Positions 1-7,160 of a DNA stretch of 37,332 nucleotides are shown here, one piece after another. Under the pieces are notes generated by a model. That model was given only the letters and a program-made list of their open reading frames with translations. It was not told where the DNA came from and searched no databases. The stretch's first letter is position 1; each line of letters begins with the position of its first letter. The translations under genes were made by a program, and so were the position numbers. The stretch lies in NCBI GenBank assembly GCA_946413655.1, contig CAMKLO010000034.1, forward strand, positions 1-37,332, given 5' to 3'. This stretch comes from an uncultured Fibrobacter sp. (GTDB taxonomy: Bacteria; Fibrobacterota; Fibrobacteria; Fibrobacterales; Fibrobacteraceae).

Positions 1-2
1 GC

Positions 3-860
3 GGTGTCCAGACTGAACTTTCGCAAATCTTCCGCTTTGGCCCGAACATCGTGAGTGACGAAACTGTGATGCCCGCCGAATGCGCAAGCTTCAACACCGG
101 CGACATCGTCGTGACCGACTACAGCTCGCCCGAAGTCTCCAGCGGTTGCACACACCTGCACCACCGCCCGAAGGGCATCGCCATCTGTGCCCCCGTCGAA
201 GGCCTTGAAGAACACTTCGGTATTCTCACCGTCCAAGTCGATAAACTCCCTGAATCCGAGACAAAGGAATACTGGCAAGCCAAGGTCAGCATCGTCTCTG
301 CCGCATTTGGCTTGTACGTTGCCAATCAAGACCTGAGCATGCGTTTTGAACAACATAGCATCCGCGACGTGCTGACCGGACTCTTCAACAGACGTTATAT
401 GGAAGAATCGCTCAACCGCGAAATTACCGCGGCTCAGCGCCACAAGTCGCCCATCGGCATCGTGATGCTTTACCCCGACGCAATCCCTGCCGTGCAGAAC
501 GCACAGGGCCGCCACGCCGTAGAACAACTCTTTTGGGAGTTAGGACAACGTCTGCCCAGCTACATTCGTGGCGAAGACATCCCGTGCCGCTATTCCGACG
601 ACGTGTTCTGCGTGATTATGCCTGGCGCCGACCTCCAGATTACAAGGAACCGCGCCGAACGCATCCGAAACGAAATCTCGCAACTCCAAATCGCTTACGG
701 CGAAGGAATCCTCGCGACCACGCTCAGCATGGGCGTTGCCGTGATGCCCACCCACGCCAAGGACGCCGGCTCCCTCATCTATACAGCGGAAGCCTCGCTC
801 CAAATGGCCATGCAAGCCGGCGGAAACCGCGTCGTGCTCGCCGATGCTGTGATAAGGTAG
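3..860 (+). CDS. GAF + degenerate GGDEF domain protein (5' end outside window)
   Basis: The reading frame is open from the first bases of the window, so this is the C-terminal part of a longer protein; the GTG at 51 is probably internal. The first ~110 visible residues look like the end of a GAF-type sensory domain (a Cys, then a CxHLHHRPKG stretch and a GILTVQ strand). A linker with DVLTGLFNRRYMEESL introduces a diguanylate cyclase (GGDEF) domain. The GGDEF position reads RYSDDVFCVIMPG, and the usual metal-binding LDxDHFK reads LYPDAIPAV, so catalytic and metal-binding residues are changed. Family knowledge: such domains usually bind GTP or c-di-GMP or act as signalling scaffolds without making c-di-GMP. 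I infer a catalytically inactive signalling protein; the substrate sensed by the GAF domain is unknown. A terminator follows 22 bases after the stop. Confidence 0.8.
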   Translation, partial: GVQTELSQIFRFGPNIVSDETVMPAECASFNTGDIVVTDYSSPEVSSGCTHLHHRPKGIAICAPVEGLEEHFGILTVQVDKLPESETKEYWQAKVSIVSAAFGLYVANQDLSMRFEQHSIRDVLTGLFNRRYMEESLNREITAAQRHKSPIGIVMLYPDAIPAVQNAQGRHAVEQLFWELGQRLPSYIRGEDIPCRYSDDVFCVIMPGADLQITRNRAERIRNEISQLQIAYGEGILATTLSMGVAVMPTHAKDAGSLIYTAEASLQMAMQAGGNRVVLADAVIR

Positions 861-881
861 TTTTGATTAATTTAGAATGCA

Positions 882-909
882 AAAAGGCAGGGCGGACGCT
901 CTGCCTTTT
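882..909 (+). terminator. Rho-independent terminator after the GGDEF gene
   Basis: AAAAGGCAG and CTGCCTTTT pair around a short GC-rich loop, and the descending arm ends in T residues. It lies just downstream of the stop at 860 and isolates this gene from the AT-rich block that follows. Confidence 0.8.
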
Positions 910-1005
910 GAATATGCTAGAAATTAATCAAATGTCACGAACATGATTAAAAATGTCCAGTGCGAACGAATTCTCGGCTTTGAATCAAAGTGGGAATTTT
1001 AGAAT

Positions 1006-1023
1006 TATTCCCGAACGGGAATA
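1006..1023. promoter_or_regulatory. Palindrome identical to the hipB operators
   Basis: TATTCCCGAACGGGAATA is an 8-bp inverted repeat around AA. Its 14-bp core TTCCCGAACGGGAA occurs twice more in the window, both upstream of hipB (4541-4554 and 4590-4603), where one copy fills the promoter spacer. Here it lies about 30 bp upstream of the -35 of the 1089 gene. I infer a HipB (or related XRE regulator) binding site, which would place the small ORF/GNAT pair under the same control. Confidence 0.6.
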
Positions 1024-1052
1024 TAAATGTACCAAATTGAATGTTTAGATAG

Positions 1053-1082
1053 TTGACTTTGACCGATAGTTTTATTTATATT
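1053..1082 (+). promoter_or_regulatory. Sigma-70-type promoter of the 1089 gene, possibly leaderless
   Basis: TTGACT (1053-1058), an 18-bp spacer and TATATT (1077-1082). The ATG at 1089 is only six bases after the -10, so transcription would start at or next to the start codon. No Shine-Dalgarno sequence is present. Confidence 0.55.
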
Positions 1083-1088
1083 TGTAGT

Positions 1089-1232
1089 ATGACGAAAATG
1101 GAAATGAAGTCCTTGCAAAAAAAAGCTAAAGTAGCATACGAAGCTATGCTGCATTTTCCTGTATATAACGAAAACAGGTTTCGCAGGATAAATAACTTGC
1201 CAAAATTATCAGAGAAACAACTCTCGAAATGA
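1089..1232 (+). CDS. Small 47-aa protein upstream of GNAT-like protein (possible antitoxin)
   Basis: A short ORF of 47 codons, lysine-rich, beginning MTKMEMKSLQKKAKVAYEAM. It follows a good promoter by six bases and its stop overlaps the next start as ATGA, so the two genes are almost certainly co-transcribed and translationally coupled. I do not recognise a family. Its size, charge, order and overlap with a GNAT-like gene fit the antitoxin-toxin layout of GNAT-type TA modules, but no DNA-binding fold is evident in so short a protein. It may instead be the broken remains of a larger regulator, or a helper peptide. The function is inference from context only. Confidence 0.45.
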   Translation: MTKMEMKSLQKKAKVAYEAMLHFPVYNENRFRRINNLPKLSEKQLSK

Positions 1233-1867
1233 GTGAAAATTCTTTTTTCCCATTAAGACAACCTCATAAAGGGGATTTCTATTGTGAGCCGCTTTCTAAA
1301 ATCCATAAAGCGGTAATAAAGACTTTTCAACCATCTCACAGCAAAGGAAAAAACTTAGCTGCTTATCTCAAGAAAAAAGCTTTGGCAGACATGGAAAATG
1401 GAATTGCCAGAACATTTCTTGTTTTTGAGGAGCCTGGTTATCTTTGTGGCTTTTTTACGCTCAAAGCGGGATTGTTTCCGTTAGCAGCAAAGGGAAAGTT
1501 GTTCTACACTTTACCAGGTATTGATTTGGTGTATTTTGCCAAAAATGGAGCGTTTGTTAGCAACGCTAGCACAGACGTAGGTTCAATAATGTTCTTTGAT
1601 TTTGTCTTGCCTATTGTTCGTGAGGCGAAAGAATATATTGGAGCTTCTCATTTATACATTTACGCCATTCATGAAAGTCCGTTACAAGAGACCTATAAAT
1701 CAAAGTATGGTTTTTCTTACCCGCCTGCTCCAGTTAAGGAATTTATTGAATCACATATAAAGCCTGATTACGATGAAGACTGTGACTTTATGTTCATTCA
1801 TTTAGGCGGTGACCGTTCTTATTCAAAAAGACAACCGTCTAAACCCAAAAGGGACTCTCGCAAATAA
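1229..1867 (+). CDS. GNAT-like acetyltransferase domain protein (putative TA toxin)
   Basis: 212 aa, ATG overlapping the upstream 47-aa ORF. The layout resembles GNAT acetyltransferases: an early strand pair (TFLVFEEPGYLCGFFTL), a hydrophobic strand (GIDLVYFAKN), a long central helix (LPIVREAKEYIGASHLYIYA) and a final element with YKSKYGF like the beta6-alpha-beta7 end of GNATs. The acetyl-CoA pyrophosphate loop (Q/RxxGxG/A) is not clear. GNAT toxins of the TacT/AtaT type acetylate aminoacyl-tRNA, but they are usually 160-180 aa, so the assignment as toxin is inference. The C-terminus is a basic tail (KRQPSKPKRDSRK). Base composition is AT-rich and unlike the upstream GGDEF gene, suggesting transfer. 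It could also be an acetyltransferase unrelated to TA. Confidence 0.5.
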   Translation: MSENSFFPLRQPHKGDFYCEPLSKIHKAVIKTFQPSHSKGKNLAAYLKKKALADMENGIARTFLVFEEPGYLCGFFTLKAGLFPLAAKGKLFYTLPGIDLVYFAKNGAFVSNASTDVGSIMFFDFVLPIVREAKEYIGASHLYIYAIHESPLQETYKSKYGFSYPPAPVKEFIESHIKPDYDEDCDFMFIHLGGDRSYSKRQPSKPKRDSRK

Positions 1868-2023
1868 GACTAGCACTCTCAGCGTGCAGTGCTGTGTGGT
1901 TTGATTAGAAAGATCTGGCTGCAATATAAGCAATATTTTTATTATTGTGTATAGCGTCGCCCTGATTTCTTTGCGATTTTTACTATTTTGTAAACATTCT
2001 TAAACAAAACTCGCTAAAATCGA

Positions 2024-2208
2024 CGTGACGTCCGTCACGAAATTGACCTTGTATATTCCAATTTGGAATATAAAAAACAGATGAAAATCTCTTTTCCGTA
2101 AAAAAATATCTATACTTAGTTCATCGAAATTTGGTAGAAAAAGCCGTTTTTTTGACGAAAAAGTGCGTTATGTCACGAAAAACACCTAGTCATGACATAA
2201 ACGTGACA
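2024..2208. promoter_or_regulatory. Cluster of CGTGAC/GTCACG half-sites upstream of pilin
   Basis: CGTGACGTCCGTCACG (2024-2039) is a perfect 6-4-6 inverted repeat. The same half-site recurs as TGTCACG (2171-2177) and, inverted, CGTGACA (2202-2208), with the palindrome GTCATGAC (2189-2196) between them. The cluster lies 7-190 bp upstream of a sigma-54-like element. I infer activator (enhancer-binding protein) sites controlling the pilin. The remaining 1868-2318 intergenic stretch is AT-rich and holds no gene that I can see. Confidence 0.4.
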
Positions 2209-2214
2209 AAAGTT

Positions 2215-2229
2215 TGACAAAACTATTGC
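2215..2229 (+). promoter_or_regulatory. Possible sigma-54 promoter of the pilin gene
   Basis: TGACAAAACTATTGC matches the -24/-12 consensus TGGCACGNNNNTTGC in TG, CA and TTGC with correct spacing; the second G of the -24 GG is A. Pilin genes are often sigma-54 dependent. The leader would be about 78 nt, with a strong AAGGAG site before the ATG at 2319. A sigma-70 reading is poor because TTGACA (2214-2219) and TATATT (2249-2254) are 29 bp apart. Confidence 0.35.
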
Positions 2230-2318
2230 TTTTCGAAAAAAAAGAGGTTATATTACTGAATGTAAACGAGCAATAACGCTCACACAAGAATGTGTAACTA
2301 AAACCAAGGAGATACACT

Positions 2319-2807
2319 ATGAAGAAGCAAGGTTTTACCCTTATTGAATTGATGGTCGTGATCGTGATCATGGGCATCCTGGCCGCCGTCGCAGTTCCGA
2401 AACTCTTCGGCATGATTGCAAAGTCCAAGGCCTCCGAAGTCGGCCCGGCAGCTGGAACCTACATCAAGTTGCAGGATGCTTATGTGTCTGAAAGCAACCA
2501 ACTTGGTACTTGGGAATTGGTCGGCTACGTTGCTCCGGGTGCATCTTCTGCAGGTCAAACATCTCCTCAAACCACTAACTTCACATATTATGGAACGGGA
2601 ATTGCATCCGCAACAAGCATTGATGCAAGTACTAGTGTTGCATCAGCATGGAAGGCAGACAACCGTGTTGCTTTGAACGATTGCGCTATTAATGCGGGTA
2701 ACTGGAACATTGCTATTGCCGCTAACACCAATGGTAATAGCGTTAGCTATACGGCTACAACCGATTGCGATCAGTTGACTCCGTCTTTCGAAAAGATTGG
2801 CAAGTAA
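2319..2807 (+). CDS. Type IV pilin-like / pseudopilin protein
   Basis: 162 aa. The class III leader is very short (MKKQG) and is followed by FTLIELMVVIVIMGILAA, the classical prepilin peptidase site: cleavage after Gly5, N-methyl-Phe at +1 and Glu at +5. A hydrophobic helix of ~25 residues then leads to a conserved helix (AGTYIKLQDAYVSESN) and a Thr/Ser/Ala-rich globular domain with two cysteines near the C-terminus (DC near 119, DC near 150) that may form the pilin D-loop disulfide. The start is fixed by AAGGAG ten bases upstream. It is monocistronic: possible sigma-54 promoter before it, strong terminator after. A second pilin with the same N-terminal half lies at 36431-36925, and a shortened inverted copy at 10064-10158. 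Role: pilus or type II secretion pseudopilus subunit; in Fibrobacter such pilins are plausible adhesion components. Confidence 0.9.
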   Translation: MKKQGFTLIELMVVIVIMGILAAVAVPKLFGMIAKSKASEVGPAAGTYIKLQDAYVSESNQLGTWELVGYVAPGASSAGQTSPQTTNFTYYGTGIASATSIDASTSVASAWKADNRVALNDCAINAGNWNIAIAANTNGNSVSYTATTDCDQLTPSFEKIGK

Positions 2808-2829
2808 TTTAGATCTAGTCTAAAATTTT

Positions 2830-2859
2830 AAAAGGCAGGGCTCTAAGCCCTGTCTTTTT
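2830..2859 (+). terminator. Rho-independent terminator of the pilin gene
   Basis: AAAAGGCAGGGCT pairs with AGCCCTGTCTTTT (one G-T wobble) around CTA, with a T-run at the end. It starts 22 bases after the pilin stop. Confidence 0.85.
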
Positions 2860-3042
2860 GCATTATCCGAGTCTGTGTTGTTGAAAAAAAATTATGGCAC
2901 ATACGGGGGAATTTTCTCAATCAATAATGATTATAGCAACCCAATGAGATTAGAACAATCTTCTAGTTTCTGGAGAATCTAATGTGGGACGGTGGGTTCC
3001 TTGGACAATAAATCTTGTGTCGCTATGTTTTCTGGCTAATTC

Positions 3043-3072
3043 AAAAATTGTAGATCGATTTTTTAATCTACA
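3043..3072 (-). terminator. Probable terminator of hipBA
   Basis: On the minus strand TGTAGAT and ATCTACA form a 7-bp stem with a ten-base loop, followed by AATTTTTG. The stem includes the hipA stop codon. The stem is short and AT-rich, so termination may be weak. Confidence 0.45.
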
Positions 3073-4309
3073 GAACGACTTTGTTTAGCATGTTCCGTTC
3101 AATATTATCGATAGTTTCGCCATGATTGCTCAAAGTAGGGTCGGCTTTAACATAATCAAGGCCTCGACTTACTTTTTCAACAAGTTCACAGTAGGTGTCC
3201 ACGACTATTTTGGGTTTTAATCCAAATTGTTCGGCAAGGATCGCAAAATCTTCACAATTGACTTTTTTTATTTCGAAATGCTTCCCTATTTTCATGGAGA
3301 GCTTTTGAGTTAAGTTGGGATAAATCAACGTACAAATGGTATCATAAATCGGGGTCAGTTTGACCGAATCATCCTGAAACATCAGCGAGTAGTTCTTTCC
3401 ATGCGCATCACAGTTGCCAATGATAAAATTGAACAAAACATACTGTAAAAACGCACGTAGCTCAAGTAGAGGAATACTCGTTTTTGTTTTGATGATGTTG
3501 CAAATGTCTGCAAGACTTGGACCGCCATCGTTCTGGTATTTAAAATCACTCAATACTCCGAGTGCTTGACAAATGTCTTCCTGATGAATTCTCGAGATTC
3601 GATTTTTCTGACAAATTCGGTCATAGCGTTCTATTAAAAGAAACTCTGAACCGTCAATTCGCATCAGTTCCGTTTTGGGAACACGAAGCTCAGAATGTTC
3701 CGCCAACTTCATGCAAATGTATTCGTTTGCAGATAAATTTGAAAGTTTTCCTTGGCCGGTTGGTTTTATGATGTGTGTTGATGGAGCTCCGTTTTGGGGT
3801 AAGCAAAACTCGCCGTCCTTATAAACTAACGGTAGCTTTTCTTGAGCTCCTGCAAGTGACAACCGGAGTTGCGTATTGACCTTTAGCAATGGCCGTGTAT
3901 TTATATTTTTGATGTAATCTGACAGTTTTTCTTTGGCAAGCGGTTCGTAATTATCCAAAGAGAAATCATAGGAATTCCTGGTCCTGTTACTTTCGCTTTC
4001 CGGCAAAATGGAAATCATGCCGGCACATTCCCCGCCTAGTTCCTGTAATAGTTTGAGCGTACTTGTTTCGGATATGTGTAGAAAATCAGAGATGCGTCTT
4101 TTTACATCTCCTTCAGGCAAGAGTCCTTCAAAAAAAGGCAGGCATTTTTTTTGCGGATATTCAGCGTCACTTAACGGAAGCGACAACGAAATCGGGGGAA
4201 GTCCCGAATTCAAATAAGAATAATCGTACGAAAAAATAATCCCTTTTTCGGCAGTGGATTCCAAATGACCCGCAAGGCTTTCTCCAAAATAGACGGACAA
4301 CTTCATCAT
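3068..4309 (-). CDS. hipA: HipA-type serine/threonine kinase toxin
   Basis: 413 aa, close to the 440 aa of E. coli HipA. The N-terminal subdomain starts VYFGESLAGHLE. The core shows the HipA signature SLAGAQEKLPLV (~151-162), the ATP-binding lysine region HIIKPTGQGKLS (~179-190), LIERYDR (~225-231), the catalytic loop GNCDAHGKNYSL (~298-309, catalytic Asp ~301) and the metal-binding LTPIYDT (~318-324, Asp ~323). All key kinase residues are present, so it should be active. HipA kinases phosphorylate aminoacyl-tRNA synthetases such as GltX and induce persistence. The start overlaps the hipB stop as TAATG, giving the order hipB-hipA with translational coupling. Composition is AT-rich like its surroundings. 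Confidence 0.93.
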   Translation of the reverse strand: MMKLSVYFGESLAGHLESTAEKGIIFSYDYSYLNSGLPPISLSLPLSDAEYPQKKCLPFFEGLLPEGDVKRRISDFLHISETSTLKLLQELGGECAGMISILPESESNRTRNSYDFSLDNYEPLAKEKLSDYIKNINTRPLLKVNTQLRLSLAGAQEKLPLVYKDGEFCLPQNGAPSTHIIKPTGQGKLSNLSANEYICMKLAEHSELRVPKTELMRIDGSEFLLIERYDRICQKNRISRIHQEDICQALGVLSDFKYQNDGGPSLADICNIIKTKTSIPLLELRAFLQYVLFNFIIGNCDAHGKNYSLMFQDDSVKLTPIYDTICTLIYPNLTQKLSMKIGKHFEIKKVNCEDFAILAEQFGLKPKIVVDTYCELVEKVSRGLDYVKADPTLSNHGETIDNIERNMLNKVVL

Positions 4310-4524
4310 TAAACTCCGTTCTCGTTTGCCTGTAACTTAAGCCCAAGCATTTGCAGTACATGAAGGACTTTGGAGATGTGTAACGATTCCTTGCCATTTT
4401 CGAGTTCCGAAAAGAAACGGACGCCGACTCCGCAAAAGGCGGCGCATTCCGCCTGGGTCAATCGAAGGCTTTTACGCCTTGTCCGTATCATTTTCGATAT
4501 GTCTTTGACACCCTGAATTTCCAT
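4309..4524 (-). CDS. hipB: HipB-type XRE antitoxin/repressor
   Basis: 71 aa, mostly one helix-turn-helix XRE domain: ISKMIRTRRKSLRLTQAECA, then the recognition helix region FCGVGVRFFSELENGKES, and a short C-terminal tail (LKLQANENGV). HipB dimers bind operator DNA, bridge HipA and neutralise it. The gene directly follows its own operator-promoter, and the ATG is only seven bases downstream of the -10, so the mRNA is probably leaderless. The hipA start overlaps its stop. Palindromes TTCCCGAACGGGAA upstream are the obvious binding sites. Confidence 0.9.
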   Translation of the reverse strand: MEIQGVKDISKMIRTRRKSLRLTQAECAAFCGVGVRFFSELENGKESLHISKVLHVLQMLGLKLQANENGV

Positions 4525-4531
4525 GTTTCAA

Positions 4532-4603
4532 ATATAATATTCCCGAACGGGAAAATCAAGGTCTTGTTTGGCGTCATGCGTTAAAATATTCCCGAACGGG
4601 AAA
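4532..4603 (-). promoter_or_regulatory. hipBA promoter with two HipB operators
   Basis: Reading the minus strand: -35 TTGATT (4560-4555), a 17-bp spacer containing TTCCCGTTCGGGAA (4554-4541), then -10 TATATT (4537-4532), seven bases before the hipB ATG. A second identical palindrome lies at 4590-4603, centre to centre 49 bp away, upstream of the -35. A repressor at the inner site would block RNA polymerase directly, and paired sites allow cooperative or bridged binding as in E. coli hipBA. The outer site may also influence the rightward operon at 4715. Confidence 0.75.
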
Positions 4604-4668
4604 ATTTCGTAAAAGTCAATAACGGAAAATCACCTAAGAAGTGTCAACCTTTTTCTGTGATGGTCAGG

Positions 4669-4704
4669 ATGTTCCTTAGGGAACATTCTTTTTTGTTTTA
4701 TATT
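4669..4704 (+). promoter_or_regulatory. Hairpin with T-run followed by -10 element, before the 4715 operon
   Basis: ATGTTCC-TTAG-GGAACAT (4669-4686) is a perfect 7-bp hairpin followed by TTCTTTTTTG, a terminator shape pointing right. Immediately after it TATATT (4699-4704) lies ten bases before the ATG at 4715, so the first operon gene would have almost no leader. Either the hairpin stops upstream transcription or it is part of a regulated promoter. Confidence 0.5.
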
Positions 4705-4714
4705 TGATATTGCT

Positions 4715-6394
4715 ATGTTCAAAAAAATGCGGAAAAACAGTCTATTACTAGCATTAGCCTTAAATTTGGTATTTCTGCTAGTCTATTTGGTGTTCAGTTC
4801 CACTTCCTATGCGGCGTTGGATGATTTCTTTATGGCCGCTGTTCTTGAGGGTGCCTACGACGGTTTATCGGATACCCACTTGTTCTTTGTAAATTCCGTT
4901 TATGGGTTTCTTTTGAAACCTTTGTATTTGTTGTTCCCTAGTGTGGGGTGGTATTACATATTTGAAGTGATTGAGGTTTTTGCTGCATTTACCATTTTTA
5001 CTTATGTGCTGTTAAAAAGACTTGATTTAGAAGTTGGGCTAATCCTTTCATTGGTGCTACTTTGCTGTGTATCGCCTGATTTTTATTTTCAGTTGAGTTT
5101 TACTCAGAATGGGGCTCTTCTTACGGCCTCTGGTGTGTTGCTACTTTTTATGAATTTGAGAACTCCTCGCCGCTTGTGGTTTATTTGCGGTTTGCTGCTT
5201 TTCGTTTTAGGCTTTGTAATGCGTAAAGAGTCATTTTTGTTGGGGGTTCCTTATGTGGCATTTTTTGCCTTTTTAAGCCTCGTCAAAAAAGTCAATTTAA
5301 AAATACTTCTCATTACAGTTTTAAGTAGTGCGGTCGTATTGTTGGGCTTGTATTATTTTGAAAAAAGCCAATATATAGAGCCAGAGTACAAGTATTACTC
5401 AAGTTATCAAGGACCGCGAGCGACATTTGTCGATGGAGGGTTCTTTGATGTAAATGCTTTTTATGACGAATTGGCAGAATCAGGATACGAAAAAACGAAT
5501 GCTCAGGCAATACGTACTTGGCTATTCTACGATACTGAAATTTTCCATCTGGATTCCTTGCCACGGTTATTGAATGCAGTGGAAAATACCCGCTATGAAC
5601 TGAATTGGTCGCGCACCGCTATTCGAATTGTGCAAGAGATTGCGAATGGTTTCAAAAATACGTCGGTGTGGTGTTGGGCTGTTTTTTGCCTGCTCATTCT
5701 GTTCTACTCAAAGAAAAAACTTGAATACTATCCTTGGGTTTCTCTTGGAATCATAAGTATGGAAATCCTGTATTTATGCATGGTGAATCGGCTTGTTTAC
5801 AGGGTGGAATCAGGTATATGGCTTTATGCCATCGCCTTCACAATTGTCTATTTGCCTCAGGAATCCTTGTCTTCTTTTTGCAATCAGTGGCAGAAAAAGG
5901 TAGCTATTGTTGTGGCTTGCCTTTTGGCATTTGCATTTGCAATCATGGAACAACCCCAACTCCAGAGGGCAAAAATCATTGGTGGAGGATATGGCGGACA
6001 AAAGGATTGGAGTGAATTCTATGAATACGCTAAGAATAACAAGGACAAAGCTTTCGTAATGAATTTTGGGCAATACAAGGCATTAGGCGAATACTTGAAA
6101 ATCCCTTCTTACAAAGCCCTCGGCCCCGGCGGATTGAGCAATATTTTTCCTTTGGGTTATTGGAACGCCTATTTACCGGGAATGTTACGGCAACAGGAAC
6201 GTTACAACCTACAAAACCCTTTAAAAAACTTTATTAATCCGAACGTTTATATGGTGGAAAGTGAAAAGAACATGTTCTTGACGGCGAAAACTTTTTACGA
6301 AACGAATTACAAATTTCAACTGAATAGTGAAATCGTGAAAAAGTTTGGAGACATCAAAGTTGTAAAGTACACAGTAAAGGAGAATGAAAAATGA
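4715..6394 (+). CDS. Polytopic membrane protein, GT-C-like (copy 1)
   Basis: 559 aa. A hydrophobic N-terminus and roughly ten or more membrane helices occupy residues 10-400, followed by a soluble C-terminal region of ~150 residues. Right after the first helix, in what would be the first external loop, is YAALDDFFMAAVLEGAY; paired acidic residues at this position are the hallmark of polyprenyl-phosphate-sugar-using GT-C glycosyltransferases (ArnT, GtrII and others), so I infer a glycosyl- or polymer-transferring enzyme. It shares many blocks with the protein at 7161: LDD(F/Y)FMAA, GWYYI, MRxExFLxGxP, QGPR, YRVExG and, near the end, LGYWxxYLP. It overlaps the next gene as ATGA. No known gene name is recognised. 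Alternative: an oligosaccharide polymerase (Wzy-like), which is also polytopic but lacks the early DD motif. Confidence 0.65.
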   Translation: MFKKMRKNSLLLALALNLVFLLVYLVFSSTSYAALDDFFMAAVLEGAYDGLSDTHLFFVNSVYGFLLKPLYLLFPSVGWYYIFEVIEVFAAFTIFTYVLLKRLDLEVGLILSLVLLCCVSPDFYFQLSFTQNGALLTASGVLLLFMNLRTPRRLWFICGLLLFVLGFVMRKESFLLGVPYVAFFAFLSLVKKVNLKILLITVLSSAVVLLGLYYFEKSQYIEPEYKYYSSYQGPRATFVDGGFFDVNAFYDELAESGYEKTNAQAIRTWLFYDTEIFHLDSLPRLLNAVENTRYELNWSRTAIRIVQEIANGFKNTSVWCWAVFCLLILFYSKKKLEYYPWVSLGIISMEILYLCMVNRLVYRVESGIWLYAIAFTIVYLPQESLSSFCNQWQKKVAIVVACLLAFAFAIMEQPQLQRAKIIGGGYGGQKDWSEFYEYAKNNKDKAFVMNFGQYKALGEYLKIPSYKALGPGGLSNIFPLGYWNAYLPGMLRQQERYNLQNPLKNFINPNVYMVESEKNMFLTAKTFYETNYKFQLNSEIVKKFGDIKVVKYTVKENEK

Positions 6395-7143
6395 AATTGA
6401 ATTTTATTCTTCTTTTAGGTGTTATTATAGGACTTGTTTTTTTAATGTTCTATGGGGATAGTAAAGAACTTGATGACCAAATTATGCTAAAGCCCTGGCA
6501 TATGCAACGACAGGAACAGAATGATTCTCTGTCCGAATACTATCTTGAAAATTACCAAATTCATAGAAAAGGTCGTTTGGTAGAAATGTTGTCATCTACC
6601 CCCCAACATAAAGTAATAATTCTGGTAGATGCTTGGGGGGTGCCTTATATTCCCCAAAATTTGAACGAAGAGTTTGCTGTATTTAGTGGACTTTCTGCAA
6701 AGAAAATAATCCAGCGACGCCTTGGTAATACGACTACACATGCAGAAAAGGCAGAGCTTCGTAAAAAGGATTCCACAGGAATATTCTTGTTTGGCGGAGA
6801 TTCCTTGGAGTATAAACGAAAAGAATACATTCCCCAACTTGGGTATGATAAGCTGGTGCTTTGCCAGAATTGTTCTGACAGCGTAATGCTTGGCAAGCTA
6901 GATTCTATTTTAAATGAAAATGCAATGATCCAAACGATAGCGTTTACAACGCAAAGTTCCAGGGACGGCGATTGCCCCAAGCTATTGAAATCGTTAAAGT
7001 TAATTCGAGATTTAGTTGCAAAGCATCCTGAATCCGTTTTTATCATTCAAGGTACTCATCGTCCGGTTTTGACATCGGGTAAAATCAGGGAATCATATTA
7101 TGAAAATTGGGTTCCTGCGTTGATTATGGGCGATGCGCATTAA
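6391..7143 (+). CDS. Short alkaline-phosphatase-fold protein, probably inactive (copy 1)
   Basis: 250 aa: one N-terminal membrane anchor (FILLLGVIIGLVFLMF), then an external domain related to the 8857 protein. Shared blocks are (V/I)LV(E/D)xWGVP, F(L/M)(F/Y)GGDSL, YxxxLG(Y/F)xx and a final F(I/V)(I/V)QGxHxP with xxWVP. The larger paralogue resembles phosphoethanolamine/LTA-synthase-type transferases of the alkaline phosphatase superfamily. Here the first metal ligand Glu is Asp (Asp80 in VDAWG) and the GDH metal site is GTH (221-223), while the Thr-rich nucleophile region NTTT (113-116) remains. I infer loss of two-metal catalysis and a structural or regulatory role. It also lacks the multi-helix membrane domain of its paralogue. 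Operon position 2 of 4. Confidence 0.6.
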   Translation: MKLNFILLLGVIIGLVFLMFYGDSKELDDQIMLKPWHMQRQEQNDSLSEYYLENYQIHRKGRLVEMLSSTPQHKVIILVDAWGVPYIPQNLNEEFAVFSGLSAKKIIQRRLGNTTTHAEKAELRKKDSTGIFLFGGDSLEYKRKEYIPQLGYDKLVLCQNCSDSVMLGKLDSILNENAMIQTIAFTTQSSRDGDCPKLLKSLKLIRDLVAKHPESVFIIQGTHRPVLTSGKIRESYYENWVPALIMGDAH

Positions 7144-7160
7144 TTGCTGTAGAGGTTGAT

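Noticed and set aside
1871..1893. Terminator after the GNAT-like gene
   Set aside because: AGCACT/AGTGCT can pair but the loop is ten bases long and no T-run follows.
7107..7160. Earlier start for the second GT-C-like protein
   Set aside because: Would lie inside the preceding gene and add a non-hydrophobic leader; the ATG at 7161 has AGAGG before it.
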